Notes: a model not told the origin generated them from the letters alone. Shown: positions 41,504-50,173, numbered from the stretch's first letter. The stretch: 64,000 nucleotides of DNA from Ardenticatenaceae bacterium (GCA_020634215.1 JACKCD010000012.1:1-64000), one strand, 5' to 3'. Made by a program: numbers and translations.

Positions 41504-42556
41504 ATGTATTTATTTGTTGGCACCTACACGATGACAGTCCCCCACGTGACAGGGAAAAGCGATGGCGTTCAGGTTTATTGGTTTGACGGCGACAGCAGAA
41601 AACTGCGCTTTGCCAGCAAATTTATGGGGGTTGACAATCCGTCATATCTGACGCTGCATCCAAACGGCCGTTTTCTCTTCACCGCCAATGAAGCCACGTC
41701 CGATGGTGGGGCTGGGCTAGTGAGTGCGTTTGTCGTTGACGGCGACCAGCTAATCTGGCTCAACAGCCAGCCGGCAACCGGAGCCGCCCCATGTTATGTG
41801 AGCACAAACGGCCGTTTTCTCTTCGCGGCCAACTACGGCGGCGGCAGCGTGGCGGTTTATCCCATTGACAAAAACGGCCGTTTGCAACCCGCCAGCCACC
41901 ATATCCAGCACCACGGTCATGGCCCCAACCCCGACCGGCAAGAAGCCCCGCACGCCCATTGTATCCTGCCCACGCCCGATGGCCGTTTTATTCTAGCCGT
42001 TGATTTAGGCATTGATCAGGTGGCCGCCTACCGGCTAACAAACGATGGGCAGCTTGAACCAGCCGCAACCATTGCCACCAGCCCTGGCAGTGGGCCACGC
42101 CACCTGATTTTTCATCCAAACGGCCGTTTTGCCTATCTCCTCCACGAACTAACCCCCACCCTCACTGCCTACGCCTATGAGCCAGACGGCTTAATTCTAC
42201 GACCACTGCAAACAGTTACCACCGTCCCCGCCGATTATAGGGGAGAAAATTACGGCGCAGATTTGCATTTGGAGCCAAACGGCCATTTTCTCTACACGTC
42301 CAATCGCGGCCACGACTCCCTTGCTCGCTTTGCTTGCGACCCCGCCAGCGGATTGCTTACCCCGCTCGGCCACACCCCCACAGGAGGTAAATTTCCACGC
42401 GGTTTTGCAATTGCGCCAAACGGCCGTTTTCTCCTCGCTGCCAACCAAAACAGCGACAACATCACCCTCTTTCAACTCGATTCTACCAATGGACAGCTAA
42501 CCCCCATCTCCCAAACGGCTTGCGCCACACCCGTCTGCCTGAAGTTCCAGCCATAA
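41504..42556 (+). CDS. pgl: Lactonase family beta-propeller (6-phosphogluconolactonase-like, YbhE type)
   Basis: This 350-residue seven-bladed propeller is predicted to hydrolyse sugar lactones, possibly 6-phosphogluconolactone. It begins 'MYLFVGTYTMTVPHVTGK', typical of the lactonase family, with later 'EAPHAHCILPTPDGRFILAVDLGIDQV' and 'GSGPRHLIFHPNGRFAYLLHE' motifs. The blades share a 'PNGRFLF' strand. In five of them the Asn-Gly-Arg codons are exactly AACGGCCGT, and two more are one base off. No signal peptide is seen. It seems monocistronic, with a terminator before it and a convergent ATP-grasp gene after it. Confidence 0.82.
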   Translation: MYLFVGTYTMTVPHVTGKSDGVQVYWFDGDSRKLRFASKFMGVDNPSYLTLHPNGRFLFTANEATSDGGAGLVSAFVVDGDQLIWLNSQPATGAAPCYVSTNGRFLFAANYGGGSVAVYPIDKNGRLQPASHHIQHHGHGPNPDRQEAPHAHCILPTPDGRFILAVDLGIDQVAAYRLTNDGQLEPAATIATSPGSGPRHLIFHPNGRFAYLLHELTPTLTAYAYEPDGLILRPLQTVTTVPADYRGENYGADLHLEPNGHFLYTSNRGHDSLARFACDPASGLLTPLGHTPTGGKFPRGFAIAPNGRFLLAANQNSDNITLFQLDSTNGQLTPISQTACATPVCLKFQP

Positions 42557-42610
42557 CAGATGATTTAGCCGCCCAAGTGCTGCTGGCATTTAAAGATTTG
42601 AACTGCAAAG

Positions 42611-42646
42611 ATCGCAAGGGGTCAAAACTTTAGCACCCCTTGCGTC
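42611..42646. terminator. Hairpin between convergent genes
   Basis: CGCAAGGGGT (42613-42622) and ACCCCTTGCG (42635-42644) form a perfect 10-bp stem between the lactonase and ATP-grasp stops. There is no strong T-run, so it is a possible bidirectional terminator or a repeat element. Confidence 0.5.
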
Positions 42647-42661
42647 AAAGCCTTTCAGTTC

Positions 42662-43858
42662 TCAAGTTGGAGCCGTATCTAGCGGCGGTGCATAGGCCAA
42701 GAAGTCGTGGGCAAAACGCTCAGCATAGCTGTAAATCAACGCCTCGACCCGCGCCACGCTGGGCGATGCCACCACCAGCCCAGCGTGCTGCTCCTTGTGA
42801 ACCCGGTACACAATTTCGGCATCCTGATAGCCAGACAAATCGGGATGCTGCTGCCGCGCTAAGCAGACCAACACCCCCGCATAGTGCCCAAGCGGCGTGG
42901 GCGGGGCATAAGGCTGCCCTTGGGCATGGCAGATTTCAAGCTTAGCCCATTCACCCCACAAGTTCATACCGCTGGAGGCTTCGACTAACTGCTCGATGTT
43001 GGCACCACCCACGCGGGCGGCTGTTTCAATGAAGTGAAAACGGCCGTTTACCTCTGCCCGCAAAAATTCAGTGTGCGCCACCCCGCGCGCCATCCCAAAG
43101 GCGGGCAACAACTGCCGATTCAATGTCAACAACTGCTGCGCCTCGTCACTATCGGCCGGCAGCGTGCGCGTGGCAAAAACCCCCCCATCGTGCGACACAC
43201 TTAGCGGAGGGCGCGTATATTTGTGCGGCGTAGCAAACACCACCTCACCATCCCAGACAATCGAATCCACATGGTACATCTCGCCCGGCAAGAACTGCTC
43301 AAGCAAAAAATGCGACTGCTTGTCACCCAATTCATTCAGCCAGTGCCACACTTCATCCGGGTGATTAATACGCTTAATCCCCATTGCCCCTGCCTCAGAA
43401 CGTGGTTTGAGCAGCCACGGCCCTGGCACGGTTGCCATAAAGTGACGCAACTGGTCATAATGAAACACCGGTGTAAAAGCTGGCACGGGCACGCCAATGG
43501 CTGCCGCTTGCCCACGCATCGCCAGCTTGTCACGGAAATGGCGCACGAGCGTATCCCCCAAACCCGGCAGCCGTAAATGTTCTCGCAGTGCCGCCGCCGT
43601 TTCCACGTCATAATCATCCAGCGGCACAATCCGGTCAATCTTGTTACCACGCATCAAATAACTGACCGCATAAGTAACATCTGGCTGTTTGGACAAGCTG
43701 GACATCAGAAACATTTCATCAATACTTTCACGCGGCCACGGCTCGTTAGCAATTTTTTCGCGTGTTAGCAGCAAGACACGCGCCCCTTGTGCTTTGGCTG
43801 CTTGCAAAAAGGTTGTGCCTTTAAAATAGCTGGCTAAACAAAGAATAGTAACAGTCAT
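42662..43858 (-). CDS. ATP-grasp domain ligase
   Basis: The 398-residue protein has the ATP-grasp fold: a pre-ATP-grasp N-domain ('TILCLASYFKGTTFLQAAKA', 1-100), then 'GPWLLKPRSEAGAMGIKRI' (nucleotide-binding Lys and glycine loop), 'FLLEQFLPGEMYHVDSIVWDG' and the metal-site segment 'FHFIETAARVGGANIEQLVE'. Such enzymes join a carboxylate to an amine or thiol through an acyl phosphate. The substrates are unknown; relatives include carnosine synthase and dipeptide ligases. It stands alone on the minus strand. Confidence 0.85.
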   Translation of the reverse strand: MTVTILCLASYFKGTTFLQAAKAQGARVLLLTREKIANEPWPRESIDEMFLMSSLSKQPDVTYAVSYLMRGNKIDRIVPLDDYDVETAAALREHLRLPGLGDTLVRHFRDKLAMRGQAAAIGVPVPAFTPVFHYDQLRHFMATVPGPWLLKPRSEAGAMGIKRINHPDEVWHWLNELGDKQSHFLLEQFLPGEMYHVDSIVWDGEVVFATPHKYTRPPLSVSHDGGVFATRTLPADSDEAQQLLTLNRQLLPAFGMARGVAHTEFLRAEVNGRFHFIETAARVGGANIEQLVEASSGMNLWGEWAKLEICHAQGQPYAPPTPLGHYAGVLVCLARQQHPDLSGYQDAEIVYRVHKEQHAGLVVASPSVARVEALIYSYAERFAHDFLAYAPPLDTAPT

Positions 43859-43983
43859 ATTATGTCAAATCCTGTTTGATTTAGGCCAAAGCCAAAAATA
43901 AATGATCCGAGCAAAGCAGTGTTTTTGGCTTTGGCTCACGGCTTTTTCAGTTTAAACGGGATCGTTTTTTTCTTGAACAAGCC

Positions 43984-44835
43984 TTAAAGAAAAAAGATAA
44001 CGCCTATAAGGGCAACTAGCGTCAACAACACAATGAGCAAAATCAAACCACCTACAAGCTGTTCTGTAAGCTGCCGTGGTGCCCGGCTCATTTTTGTGGT
44101 GCTAGGTGGCACGGAGGTTGTCGCTTCAGCCTGTGGCGAGGCTGGTGCTGGTGGTTCTTGTGACCGCATGGGAAGATATTTTGCCAGCAGTTCGGGGGTC
44201 AACTCAACAATTTCGTCACTGTCCATTGCGTCAGACAGATAGGTGACAAGGTTTGTATCAAGGCGCGGTAGCTCGGGTTCAGTGGAATGGGGAGAAACGG
44301 CCGTTTTTTCTCCTGCCTCGGCCACATCCACTGGCTGAAAATCGGGCGGCGCAATTTTTTGCACCCAATATGGCATATCCTCTGGGGCTTGCCGCGCTGC
44401 CTCAGATCGTTTTTTAATGTCGGCCAGCATCGGGGTCAAAGCCAGTCGCCCCAACGGCGGTTCGTTTACACCACCCTCTGTTACCAATTCTGGCTCTTCT
44501 TTTTCAACCAGGTCAACATCACGTGCCAACAAAAAATATTCTGCCTGCAATGGGTCAAAAACCAGGTGTCCACCCGCCCGCACCATATCCCCTTCTTCCA
44601 AATCAACTTCTCCGGCCGCCCGTGCCGACAGTTCACAACGCAAGCGATGGGATTTTTCAACAAGAACAAACTGCACGCGGGCAGAACGGCCGTTAAGCCG
44701 CAGCATCTCCAGCTTACGCTCCGTCAACAGCCGCAAATTCTCCACCCGCCCCACTACAAACACCAACCCCAACGGGAGTCGCGTCGGCAACTGCACCGCC
44801 AAACGCCTATTCAGTTGAGTTACAGAAATATCCAT
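43984..44835 (-). CDS. Tail-anchored protein of unknown function with a beta-rich N-domain
   Basis: The product has 283 residues and I do not recognise it. Residues 1-110 are beta-rich with alternating charged and hydrophobic residues ('LGLVFVVGRVENLRLLTERK', then 'RVQFVLVEKSHRLRCEL', then 'EGDMVRAGGHLVFDPLQAEYFLLARDVDLV') and could form an OB-like barrel. The middle (115-245) is Pro/Glu-rich and probably disordered. The C-terminus (about 258-281) is one strongly hydrophobic helix, giving a tail anchor with the body in the cytoplasm. It is located just upstream of, and divergent from, the tRNA/tuf promoter. Confidence 0.6.
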   Translation of the reverse strand: MDISVTQLNRRLAVQLPTRLPLGLVFVVGRVENLRLLTERKLEMLRLNGRSARVQFVLVEKSHRLRCELSARAAGEVDLEEGDMVRAGGHLVFDPLQAEYFLLARDVDLVEKEEPELVTEGGVNEPPLGRLALTPMLADIKKRSEAARQAPEDMPYWVQKIAPPDFQPVDVAEAGEKTAVSPHSTEPELPRLDTNLVTYLSDAMDSDEIVELTPELLAKYLPMRSQEPPAPASPQAEATTSVPPSTTKMSRAPRQLTEQLVGGLILLIVLLTLVALIGVIFFL

Positions 44836-44986
44836 GAACTGCCTCTTGCACCGCCTCTTGCAGCCAGAAGTTGAAACTTAACCAGCGATCCGCTATACTT
44901 ATGCACATTATGCAATGCACTCTATTATAACCTAGAATTGCTAAAACGATTTTTCAAAAAGAAGCCAAATCTTACGCTCTTTTTAT

Positions 44987-45014
44987 TTGACGAATCGAAT
45001 GCGAGTGATATACT
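44987..45014 (+). promoter_or_regulatory. Strong promoter of the tRNA-tuf operon
   Basis: TTGACG (44987-44992), 16-base spacer, extended -10 TGATATACT (box TATACT 45009-45014). Transcription would begin near 45021, about 108 bases before the first tRNA. It is among the best promoter matches in the window. Confidence 0.7.
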
Positions 45015-45128
45015 ATACCTTGCGTATTTGGCGCAGCTAGGTTAGCTTGCCTTAGTAAAAGCAAATTTGCAGATTTAACAAGATGTTTTGCTAACCATGT
45101 AGTGACAACAAAAACGGTTGTCAAATGC

Positions 45129-45201
45129 GCCGACGTAGCTCAACTGGCAGAGCAATGCTCTTGTAAAGCATAGGTTATGGGTTCGATTCCCATCGTCGGC
45201 T
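45129..45201 (+). tRNA. trnT: tRNA-Thr (anticodon TGT)
   Basis: 73 bases with a full cloverleaf. Acceptor GCCGACG pairs with CGTCGGC. The anticodon stem ATGCT/AGCAT encloses CTTGTAA, giving TGT. The T-arm is TGGGTTCGATTCCCA. CCA is not encoded. Confidence 0.96.
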
Positions 45202-45254
45202 CTAGGGTCGTGACGATACATGGCAAACAAAACGAACCCCAACCAGATGAATAA

Positions 45255-45337
45255 GGGTCAGTGTCCCGAGCGGCAAAGGGGGCGGACTGTAAATCCGCTG
45301 GCAGACGCCTTCGTAGGTTCGAGTCCTACCTGGCCCA
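45255..45337 (+). tRNA. trnY: tRNA-Tyr (anticodon GTA)
   Basis: 83 bases, class II with a long variable arm. Acceptor GGGTCAG pairs with CTGGCCC. The anticodon stem GCGGA/TCCGC encloses CTGTAAA, giving GTA. The T-arm is GTAGGTTCGAGTCCTAC. Confidence 0.96.
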
Positions 45338-45400
45338 TTCATTCAGCACTTGGATACTCAGTCTAAGTGCTAATTTTTTGGTCGTATTCATTTCCATTTC

Positions 45401-45473
45401 GCCCACGTAGCTCAGTAGGCAGAGCACATTCTTGGTAAGAATGAGGTCATGGGTTCAAATCCCATCGTGGGCT
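45401..45473 (+). tRNA. trnT: tRNA-Thr (anticodon GGT)
   Basis: 73 bases. Acceptor GCCCACG pairs with CGTGGGC. The anticodon stem CATTC/GAATG encloses TTGGTAA, giving GGT. The T-arm is TGGGTTCAAATCCCA. The Thr-Tyr-Thr order ahead of tuf recalls the E. coli tufB operon. Confidence 0.96.
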
Positions 45474-45620
45474 TTTATACCCCGTTCATCTTCTGCAAAA
45501 TGAATAAACTGGTGGGCAGGGTCTATTTGTGAAAGCATTAGGCTATAAATTAAGTGTGATTTGGCAGTTGCAGACTGTGACCATCGCACAAAAATCTTAA
45601 AAGGGTGAAAGTTACGAAAG

Positions 45621-46862
45621 ATGGCCAAGCAAAAATTTGATCGCAATTTACCACACGTAAATATTGGTACGATCGGTCACGTTGACCACGGCAAGACATC
45701 TCTGACAGCTGCTATCACAAAGGCACTGTCTTTAAAGGGTGAGAACAACAATGAGAAAGATAAAAACGGCAAACTGGTAAAACCATTTGCTGATTTCTCT
45801 GCATTTGACCAAATTGACAATGCTCCGGAAGAAAAGGCTCGTGGTATTACGATTGCTATTTCTCACGTTGAATACCGGACTGAAAAACGCCACTATGCGC
45901 ACGTAGACTGCCCAGGGCATCGTGACTATATCAAAAACATGATCACTGGTGCCGCACAGATGGACGGCGCTATTTTGGTTGTGTCTGCACCTGATGGTCC
46001 TATGCCACAAACCCGCGAACACGTCCTGTTGGCTCGTCAAGTAAACGTACCAAAGATGGTTGTTTTCCTCAACAAGGTTGACCTCATGGATGACGAGGAA
46101 CTATTGGAACTAGTGGAACTCGAATTGGGTGAACTTCTGGTTGCGCAAAATTATGATGAGGACACTCCCATCGTACGTGGTAGCGCGGTTGTCGCTTTGG
46201 AATGTGACAGCACTGATCCCAGTCATCCAGCGTATGCGCCAATTTACGAGTTGATGGCAACGGTTGATGAGTGGATTCCAACCCCAGAACGCGACACGGA
46301 AAAACCGTTCTTGATGCCGGTGGAAGATGTGTTCTCTATCAAGGGTCGTGGTACAGTTGTGACTGGGCGTGTGGAACGTGGTACGCTCAAGGTAAACGAA
46401 AAGATCGAAATCGTTGGCATTAAAGATACCCGCGAAGTTGTGGTTACTTCTATCGAAATGTTCCACAAACTTTTGGATAGTGCCCAAGCTGGTGACAACG
46501 CGGGTTTGCTGCTACGCGGTGTTAACCGTGACGAAATTGAGCGTGGTCAGGTTTTGGCGAAGCCCAAAAGTATCACCCCGCACACCAAATTTGACTGCGA
46601 AGTTTACGTTCTGCGGAAAGATGAAGGTGGTCGTCATAAGGCTTTCCAAGATGGGTATCGTCCACAGTTCTATATCCGCACCATGGACATCACCGGCACG
46701 ATTTCTTTGCCCGAAGGTGTAGAAATGGTTTTGCCTGGTGACAACGCCAAATTTACCGTCGAACTGATTTCCAAGGTTGCTTTGGAAGACGGTAGCCGCT
46801 TTGCAATCCGCGAGGGCGGTCTGACCGTTGGGGCTGGTGTTATCACCAAGATTTTGGAATAA
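45621..46862 (+). CDS. tuf: Translation elongation factor Tu
   Basis: This GTPase delivers aminoacyl-tRNA to the ribosome. The 413-residue protein has G1 GHVDHGKT (19-26), G3 DCPGH and G4 NKVD, with domains 2 and 3 complete to 'GGLTVGAGVITKILE'. After 'ITKALSLKG' it carries an insertion of about 12-15 residues rich in Asn/Lys ('ENNNEKDKNGKLVKPF') relative to E. coli, a lineage-type marker. Codon use is unlike its neighbours: there are no AACGGCCGTT copies across the tRNA-tuf part. It is co-transcribed with the three tRNAs. Confidence 0.97.
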   Translation: MAKQKFDRNLPHVNIGTIGHVDHGKTSLTAAITKALSLKGENNNEKDKNGKLVKPFADFSAFDQIDNAPEEKARGITIAISHVEYRTEKRHYAHVDCPGHRDYIKNMITGAAQMDGAILVVSAPDGPMPQTREHVLLARQVNVPKMVVFLNKVDLMDDEELLELVELELGELLVAQNYDEDTPIVRGSAVVALECDSTDPSHPAYAPIYELMATVDEWIPTPERDTEKPFLMPVEDVFSIKGRGTVVTGRVERGTLKVNEKIEIVGIKDTREVVVTSIEMFHKLLDSAQAGDNAGLLLRGVNRDEIERGQVLAKPKSITPHTKFDCEVYVLRKDEGGRHKAFQDGYRPQFYIRTMDITGTISLPEGVEMVLPGDNAKFTVELISKVALEDGSRFAIREGGLTVGAGVITKILE

Positions 46863-46921
46863 TTAGCTGTTAGATAAAGGGTTGGCACCTTGTTGCCAAC
46901 CCTTGTTTCTGAGGTTGTATC

Positions 46922-47086
46922 ATGGCGAAAAAAGCCGTTCGGTCTCATATCATTCTGGCGTGTACAGAGTGTAAAGAACGTAACTATATTAGTGAAAAAA
47001 ATCGGCGCAATAACCCAAGCCGGCTAGAGTTCAACAAGTATTGCCCCCGCTGTCGGCAGCATCGCCTTCATCGGGAGACGCGCTAA
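46922..47086 (+). CDS. rpmG: Ribosomal protein bL33
   Basis: This 54-residue ribosomal protein of the large subunit begins MAKKAVRSHIILACTECKER. It has four cysteines in two pairs (Cys14-x2-Cys17 and Cys41-x2-Cys44), so it is the zinc-binding C+ form. It is too short for most gene lists. It lies between tuf and tRNA-Trp, the order seen in many Gram-positive and Chloroflexota genomes. Confidence 0.96.
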   Translation: MAKKAVRSHIILACTECKERNYISEKNRRNNPSRLEFNKYCPRCRQHRLHRETR

Positions 47087-47094
47087 GCCTATGT

Positions 47095-47167
<73 letters not shown>

Positions 47168-47174
47168 TTTTGTT

Positions 47175-47260
47175 TTGTAGAGAAGGTTTTCTCTACAAGA
47201 TATGCAAAAGAGTCTGATCTAATCTACGGGAAGTTGAGGTTTCTCAGCTTCCCGTAGATT
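47175..47260 (+). other. Two consecutive strong RNA hairpins between trnW and secE
   Basis: Hairpin 1: TTGTAGAGAA - GGTT - TTCTCTACAA (47175-47198). Hairpin 2: AATCTACGGGAAGTTGAG - GTTT - CTCAGCTTCCCGTAGATT (47221-47260), 18 bp with one G-U pair. Neither has a proper T-run, so they are more likely RNA-processing or stability elements than terminators. Confidence 0.6.
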
Positions 47261-47280
47261 TAGTAAGGGTAATTTTAACT

Positions 47281-47514
47281 GTGAGTGAAAGCAATTCGGA
47301 AACGGCCGTTAAACAACCCAATTTTATCGTGCGTTATTTGCGTGAAACACGTGGAGAACTGCGTAAGGTTACTTGGCCAACCCGAGAAGAATCGTGGCGT
47401 TTAACAGGCATCGTCTTAGCTTCAACGCTCGTCTTTTCCCTGTTCTTGTGGGTCTTTGACACCATCTTCTCAAACGGAATTCAACAACTCCTAAGCCTGT
47501 TTATTGGCGTATAG
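47281..47514 (+). CDS. secE: Preprotein translocase subunit SecE
   Basis: This small membrane subunit of the SecYEG channel has 77 residues and starts with GTG after AAGGG. The amphipathic segment 'YLRETRGELRKVTWPTREES' and one C-terminal membrane helix (about 45-72) are the minimal SecE core. An AACGGCCGTT codes for Thr-Ala-Val near residue 8. It is directly upstream of nusG, as is almost universal. Confidence 0.95.
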   Translation: MSESNSETAVKQPNFIVRYLRETRGELRKVTWPTREESWRLTGIVLASTLVFSLFLWVFDTIFSNGIQQLLSLFIGV

Positions 47515-47542
47515 GCATTCTGCCTTTCGGAATCGAAACGTA

Positions 47543-48178
47543 ATGAGTGACGAAAACGTGGACAATGTTCCAAACCTGTTTGATGATGAACAAGCAGACG
47601 ATCTTTTTGAGTCCGTAACCTTAGGTGGCAAGGACAACAGTGATCAACCGTCTGATGGTCGTGCTTGGTATGTCATACACTGTTATTCGGGCTATGAAAA
47701 CAAAGTTCGTCACAGCATCGAGCAACGTATCGAAACGATGGGAATGCAAGACAAAATCTTTGACGTTGTTGTTCCCACAGAAGACGAAATTGAAATTAAA
47801 GATGGCAAGCGTCGCACCGTAGAACGCCGTGTTTTTCCTGGCTATATTCTCGTACAGCTCATCATGAGTGAGGACTCGTGGTATGTTGTACGTAATACTC
47901 CGGGTGTGACAGGTTTTGTTGGTATGGGCAATGACCCCACACCACTACGATCCGACGAGGTTGCCAAGATTATGAACCGCATGGAAGCCGAAGCACCTAA
48001 AGTTAAATTCGACTTCCAAATTGGTGAAAAAGTTCGTATTGGCACCGGCCCATTTGCCGATTTCATTGGAACGGTAGCAGAAATTGACATTGACCGTGCC
48101 AAAGTTCGTGTTATGGTGTCGTTCTTTGGACGCGAGACCCCTGTCGAACTAGATTTCCTGCACGTAGAAAAGGTTTAA
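47543..48178 (+). CDS. nusG: Transcription termination/antitermination factor NusG
   Basis: This 211-residue factor binds RNA polymerase and the ribosome or Rho. An acidic N-terminal extension of about 35 residues precedes the NGN domain ('WYVIHCYSGYENKVRHSIEQRIE', 'RRVFPGYILVQLIM'). The KOW domain follows ('GEKVRIGTGPFADFIGTVAEID'). The ATG at 47543 is preferred; a TTG at 47504 would overlap secE. It forms an operon with secE and the ribosomal genes. Confidence 0.95.
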   Translation: MSDENVDNVPNLFDDEQADDLFESVTLGGKDNSDQPSDGRAWYVIHCYSGYENKVRHSIEQRIETMGMQDKIFDVVVPTEDEIEIKDGKRRTVERRVFPGYILVQLIMSEDSWYVVRNTPGVTGFVGMGNDPTPLRSDEVAKIMNRMEAEAPKVKFDFQIGEKVRIGTGPFADFIGTVAEIDIDRAKVRVMVSFFGRETPVELDFLHVEKV

Positions 48179-48181
48179 CCC

Positions 48182-48607
48182 ATGGCAAAGAAAGTAAAAG
48201 CTGTTGTTAAAATTCAAATCAAAGGTGGTAAGGCAAACCCAGCCCCCCCTGTTGGTACAGCACTAGGCCCGCACGGCATTAATCTGATGGCTTTTTGTAA
48301 AGAATATAATGCCAAAACCAGCCACATGGTTGGTCAGGTTGTGCCTGTCGAAGTCACTATTTTTCAAGATGGCAGCTTCACGTTTATCTTGAAAACACCC
48401 CCGGCCGCTGATTTGCTCAAACAAGCGGCGGGCGTTAAAGGTGGCTCTGCTGTGCCACACCGCGACAAGGTTGGTTCCATTAATTCGGCTCAATTGCGTG
48501 AAATTGCTGAGCTAAAAATGAAAGACCTCAACGCCATTGATGTCGAAGGCGCAATGAAAATTATTGCGGGTACCGCCCGCAGCATGGGGTTGACCATTAC
48601 TGATTAA
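48182..48607 (+). CDS. rplK: Ribosomal protein uL11
   Basis: This 141-residue protein is part of the GTPase-associated centre. 'KLQIKGGKANPAPPVGTALG'-type N-domain (here KIQIKGG...) and 'GPHGINLMAFCKEYNAKT' are diagnostic. The C-domain ends 'MKIIAGTARSMGLTI'. It starts 3 bases after nusG. Confidence 0.97.
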   Translation: MAKKVKAVVKIQIKGGKANPAPPVGTALGPHGINLMAFCKEYNAKTSHMVGQVVPVEVTIFQDGSFTFILKTPPAADLLKQAAGVKGGSAVPHRDKVGSINSAQLREIAELKMKDLNAIDVEGAMKIIAGTARSMGLTITD

Positions 48608-48682
48608 TTATTTTTCCGTTTCTGCGGAGATAGTAAGTGGGAGGGCTTTTTAATCGCCCGCCAACACCACAAGGAGTTATAA

Positions 48683-49384
48683 ATGCCAAAAAGAGGGCGC
48701 AAATATCAGGAAGCAGCCGCTAAGGTTGATAGATCAAGGTTTTATACACGTGAAGAGGCCATCAAACTTATTAAAGAAACGGCCGTTACTAAATTTGACC
48801 CCACAGTTGAAGTACATCTTCGGTTAGGTGTTGATCCCCGTCACGCTGATCAACAGGTTCGCGATGTTGTTGTTTTGCCTAATGGCTTAGGCAAAACAGT
48901 GCGTGTGCTGGTTTTTGCTGAAGGTGAAGATGCTGAGGCTGCCCGTGAAGCAGGGGCAGATTATATTGGTGATGATGAAGTCATCAAGCAAATTCAGGGT
49001 GGCTGGGTAGATTTTGACGTTGCGATTGCCGTTCCAAGCATGATGGGTAAGGTTGGTCGCCTAGGCCGTATCCTTGGCCCCCGTGGTCTAATGCCTAACC
49101 CTCGCGCTGGCACAGTTGCGCCGGCAAACCAAATTGCACGACTCATTGAAGAAGCAAAGGCTGGGCGTGTTGAATTCCGTGTTGATCGGACTTCAAACAT
49201 TCATGCCCCTATTGGCAAGGCGAGCTTTGGTGAACAACAGTTGTTAGAAAATATGCAGGCTTTGATTGAAGCGATCAAACGTGCTCGTCCATCTGCGGCT
49301 AAAGGTCGCTATATTCAAAAGATGACTGTAGTCAACACGATGGGACCTGGTATCCGCATGGATGTTACTGAGGCTGCTGGGTAA
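48683..49384 (+). CDS. rplA: Ribosomal protein uL1
   Basis: This 233-residue L1-stalk protein is also a known translational repressor of its own operon. The signature 'GRILGPRGLMPNPRAGTV' and the C-terminal 'MGPGIRMDV' are present. A clear AAGGAG lies upstream. A small GC-rich hairpin in the 75-base gap after rplK could be an L1 site, but I cannot show this. Confidence 0.97.
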   Translation: MPKRGRKYQEAAAKVDRSRFYTREEAIKLIKETAVTKFDPTVEVHLRLGVDPRHADQQVRDVVVLPNGLGKTVRVLVFAEGEDAEAAREAGADYIGDDEVIKQIQGGWVDFDVAIAVPSMMGKVGRLGRILGPRGLMPNPRAGTVAPANQIARLIEEAKAGRVEFRVDRTSNIHAPIGKASFGEQQLLENMQALIEAIKRARPSAAKGRYIQKMTVVNTMGPGIRMDVTEAAG

Positions 49385-49440
49385 TTGCTTATCGAGATTG
49401 TTTGAAAACTGTATAGCGACTTGAAAGAAAATTTTTCTGC

Positions 49441-49500
49441 TCAAGACAGTTGGTAGCGAATCTCTTCGCTTTAAAATACCAGCCGAGGTAGGATTTTTCG
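49441..49500 (+). ncRNA. Ribosomal protein L10 leader
   Basis: The stretch AGACAGTTGGTAG ... ATACCAGCCGAGGTAGG has the kink-turn-like 'CCGAGGT' signature of L10 leaders, which bind the L10(L12)4 complex for feedback control. It lies 130-190 bases ahead of rplJ. The call is by pattern; an Rfam search would settle it. Confidence 0.72.
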
Positions 49501-49565
49501 CAAATAAAGCACAGACAATTGTTCTTGTGTTTTCTTACTTAAAAAGTAAGTTTTCATTTGTTTGC

Positions 49566-49598
49566 AAAATCCTCATGCTGGCTGCATGAGGATTTTTT
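49566..49598 (+). terminator. Leader terminator/attenuator before rplJ
   Basis: AAAATCCTCATGC - TGGCT - GCATGAGGATTTT followed by further T bases: a perfect stem only about 15 bases before the rplJ ribosome-binding site. It lies inside the operon, so it should act as an attenuator controlled by the L10 leader. Confidence 0.8.
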
Positions 49599-49627
49599 AT
49601 TTAAACCTGAAAAGGAGGTAAAGCACA

Positions 49628-50173
49628 TTGGCTATTTCAAGAGCACGTAAAGAAGAGCTTGTACAACAGTACATGGATTTGATTGATGAAAGCCAAGCGA
49701 TTTTTATTGCTGAATATGGTGGCATGAATGTGAAATCGCTCGAAGGGCTACGGCAAAAAGCTCGTGAGGCAAATGGTGCTGTTTTTGTTACCAAAAACAC
49801 GCTATTGGCTTATGCACTGCGTGAGAAGAACCGCCCCGTCCCAGAAGAATTACTGGTTGGGCAAGTTGCTGCCGGTTTCGCAACGGGCGAAGTTCCGACT
49901 TTAGCAAAAGCGTTGACGGAATATGCCAAAGGTGAGGCCAATCTAAAGATCAAGGGGGGTATTCTAAACCAGAATATCTTGAACCCAGCGCAAGTAGAGG
50001 CGTTGGCAGATTTGCCACCGTTGGATCACTTGCGGGCGCAGATTCTTGGCCTTATCAACGCCCCTGCCCAGAATATTGCTGGGGTTATTGTGGGTGGCGT
50101 CCGTCAGATTGTGAACGTGCTGGATGCTTATGCAAAGAAAGCAGACAGCGATGCTGTGGCTGAAGCCGCTTAG
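49628..50173 (+). CDS. rplJ: Ribosomal protein uL10
   Basis: This 181-residue stalk base protein carries the L12 dimers. It begins with TTG after a perfect AAAGGAGGT. 'YMDLIDESQAIFIAEYGGMNVKSLEGLR' and 'NGAVFVTKNTLLAYAL' are typical, and the C-terminal helix for L12 binding is present. Its expression is probably set by the leader and attenuator upstream. Confidence 0.95.
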   Translation: MAISRARKEELVQQYMDLIDESQAIFIAEYGGMNVKSLEGLRQKAREANGAVFVTKNTLLAYALREKNRPVPEELLVGQVAAGFATGEVPTLAKALTEYAKGEANLKIKGGILNQNILNPAQVEALADLPPLDHLRAQILGLINAPAQNIAGVIVGGVRQIVNVLDAYAKKADSDAVAEAA

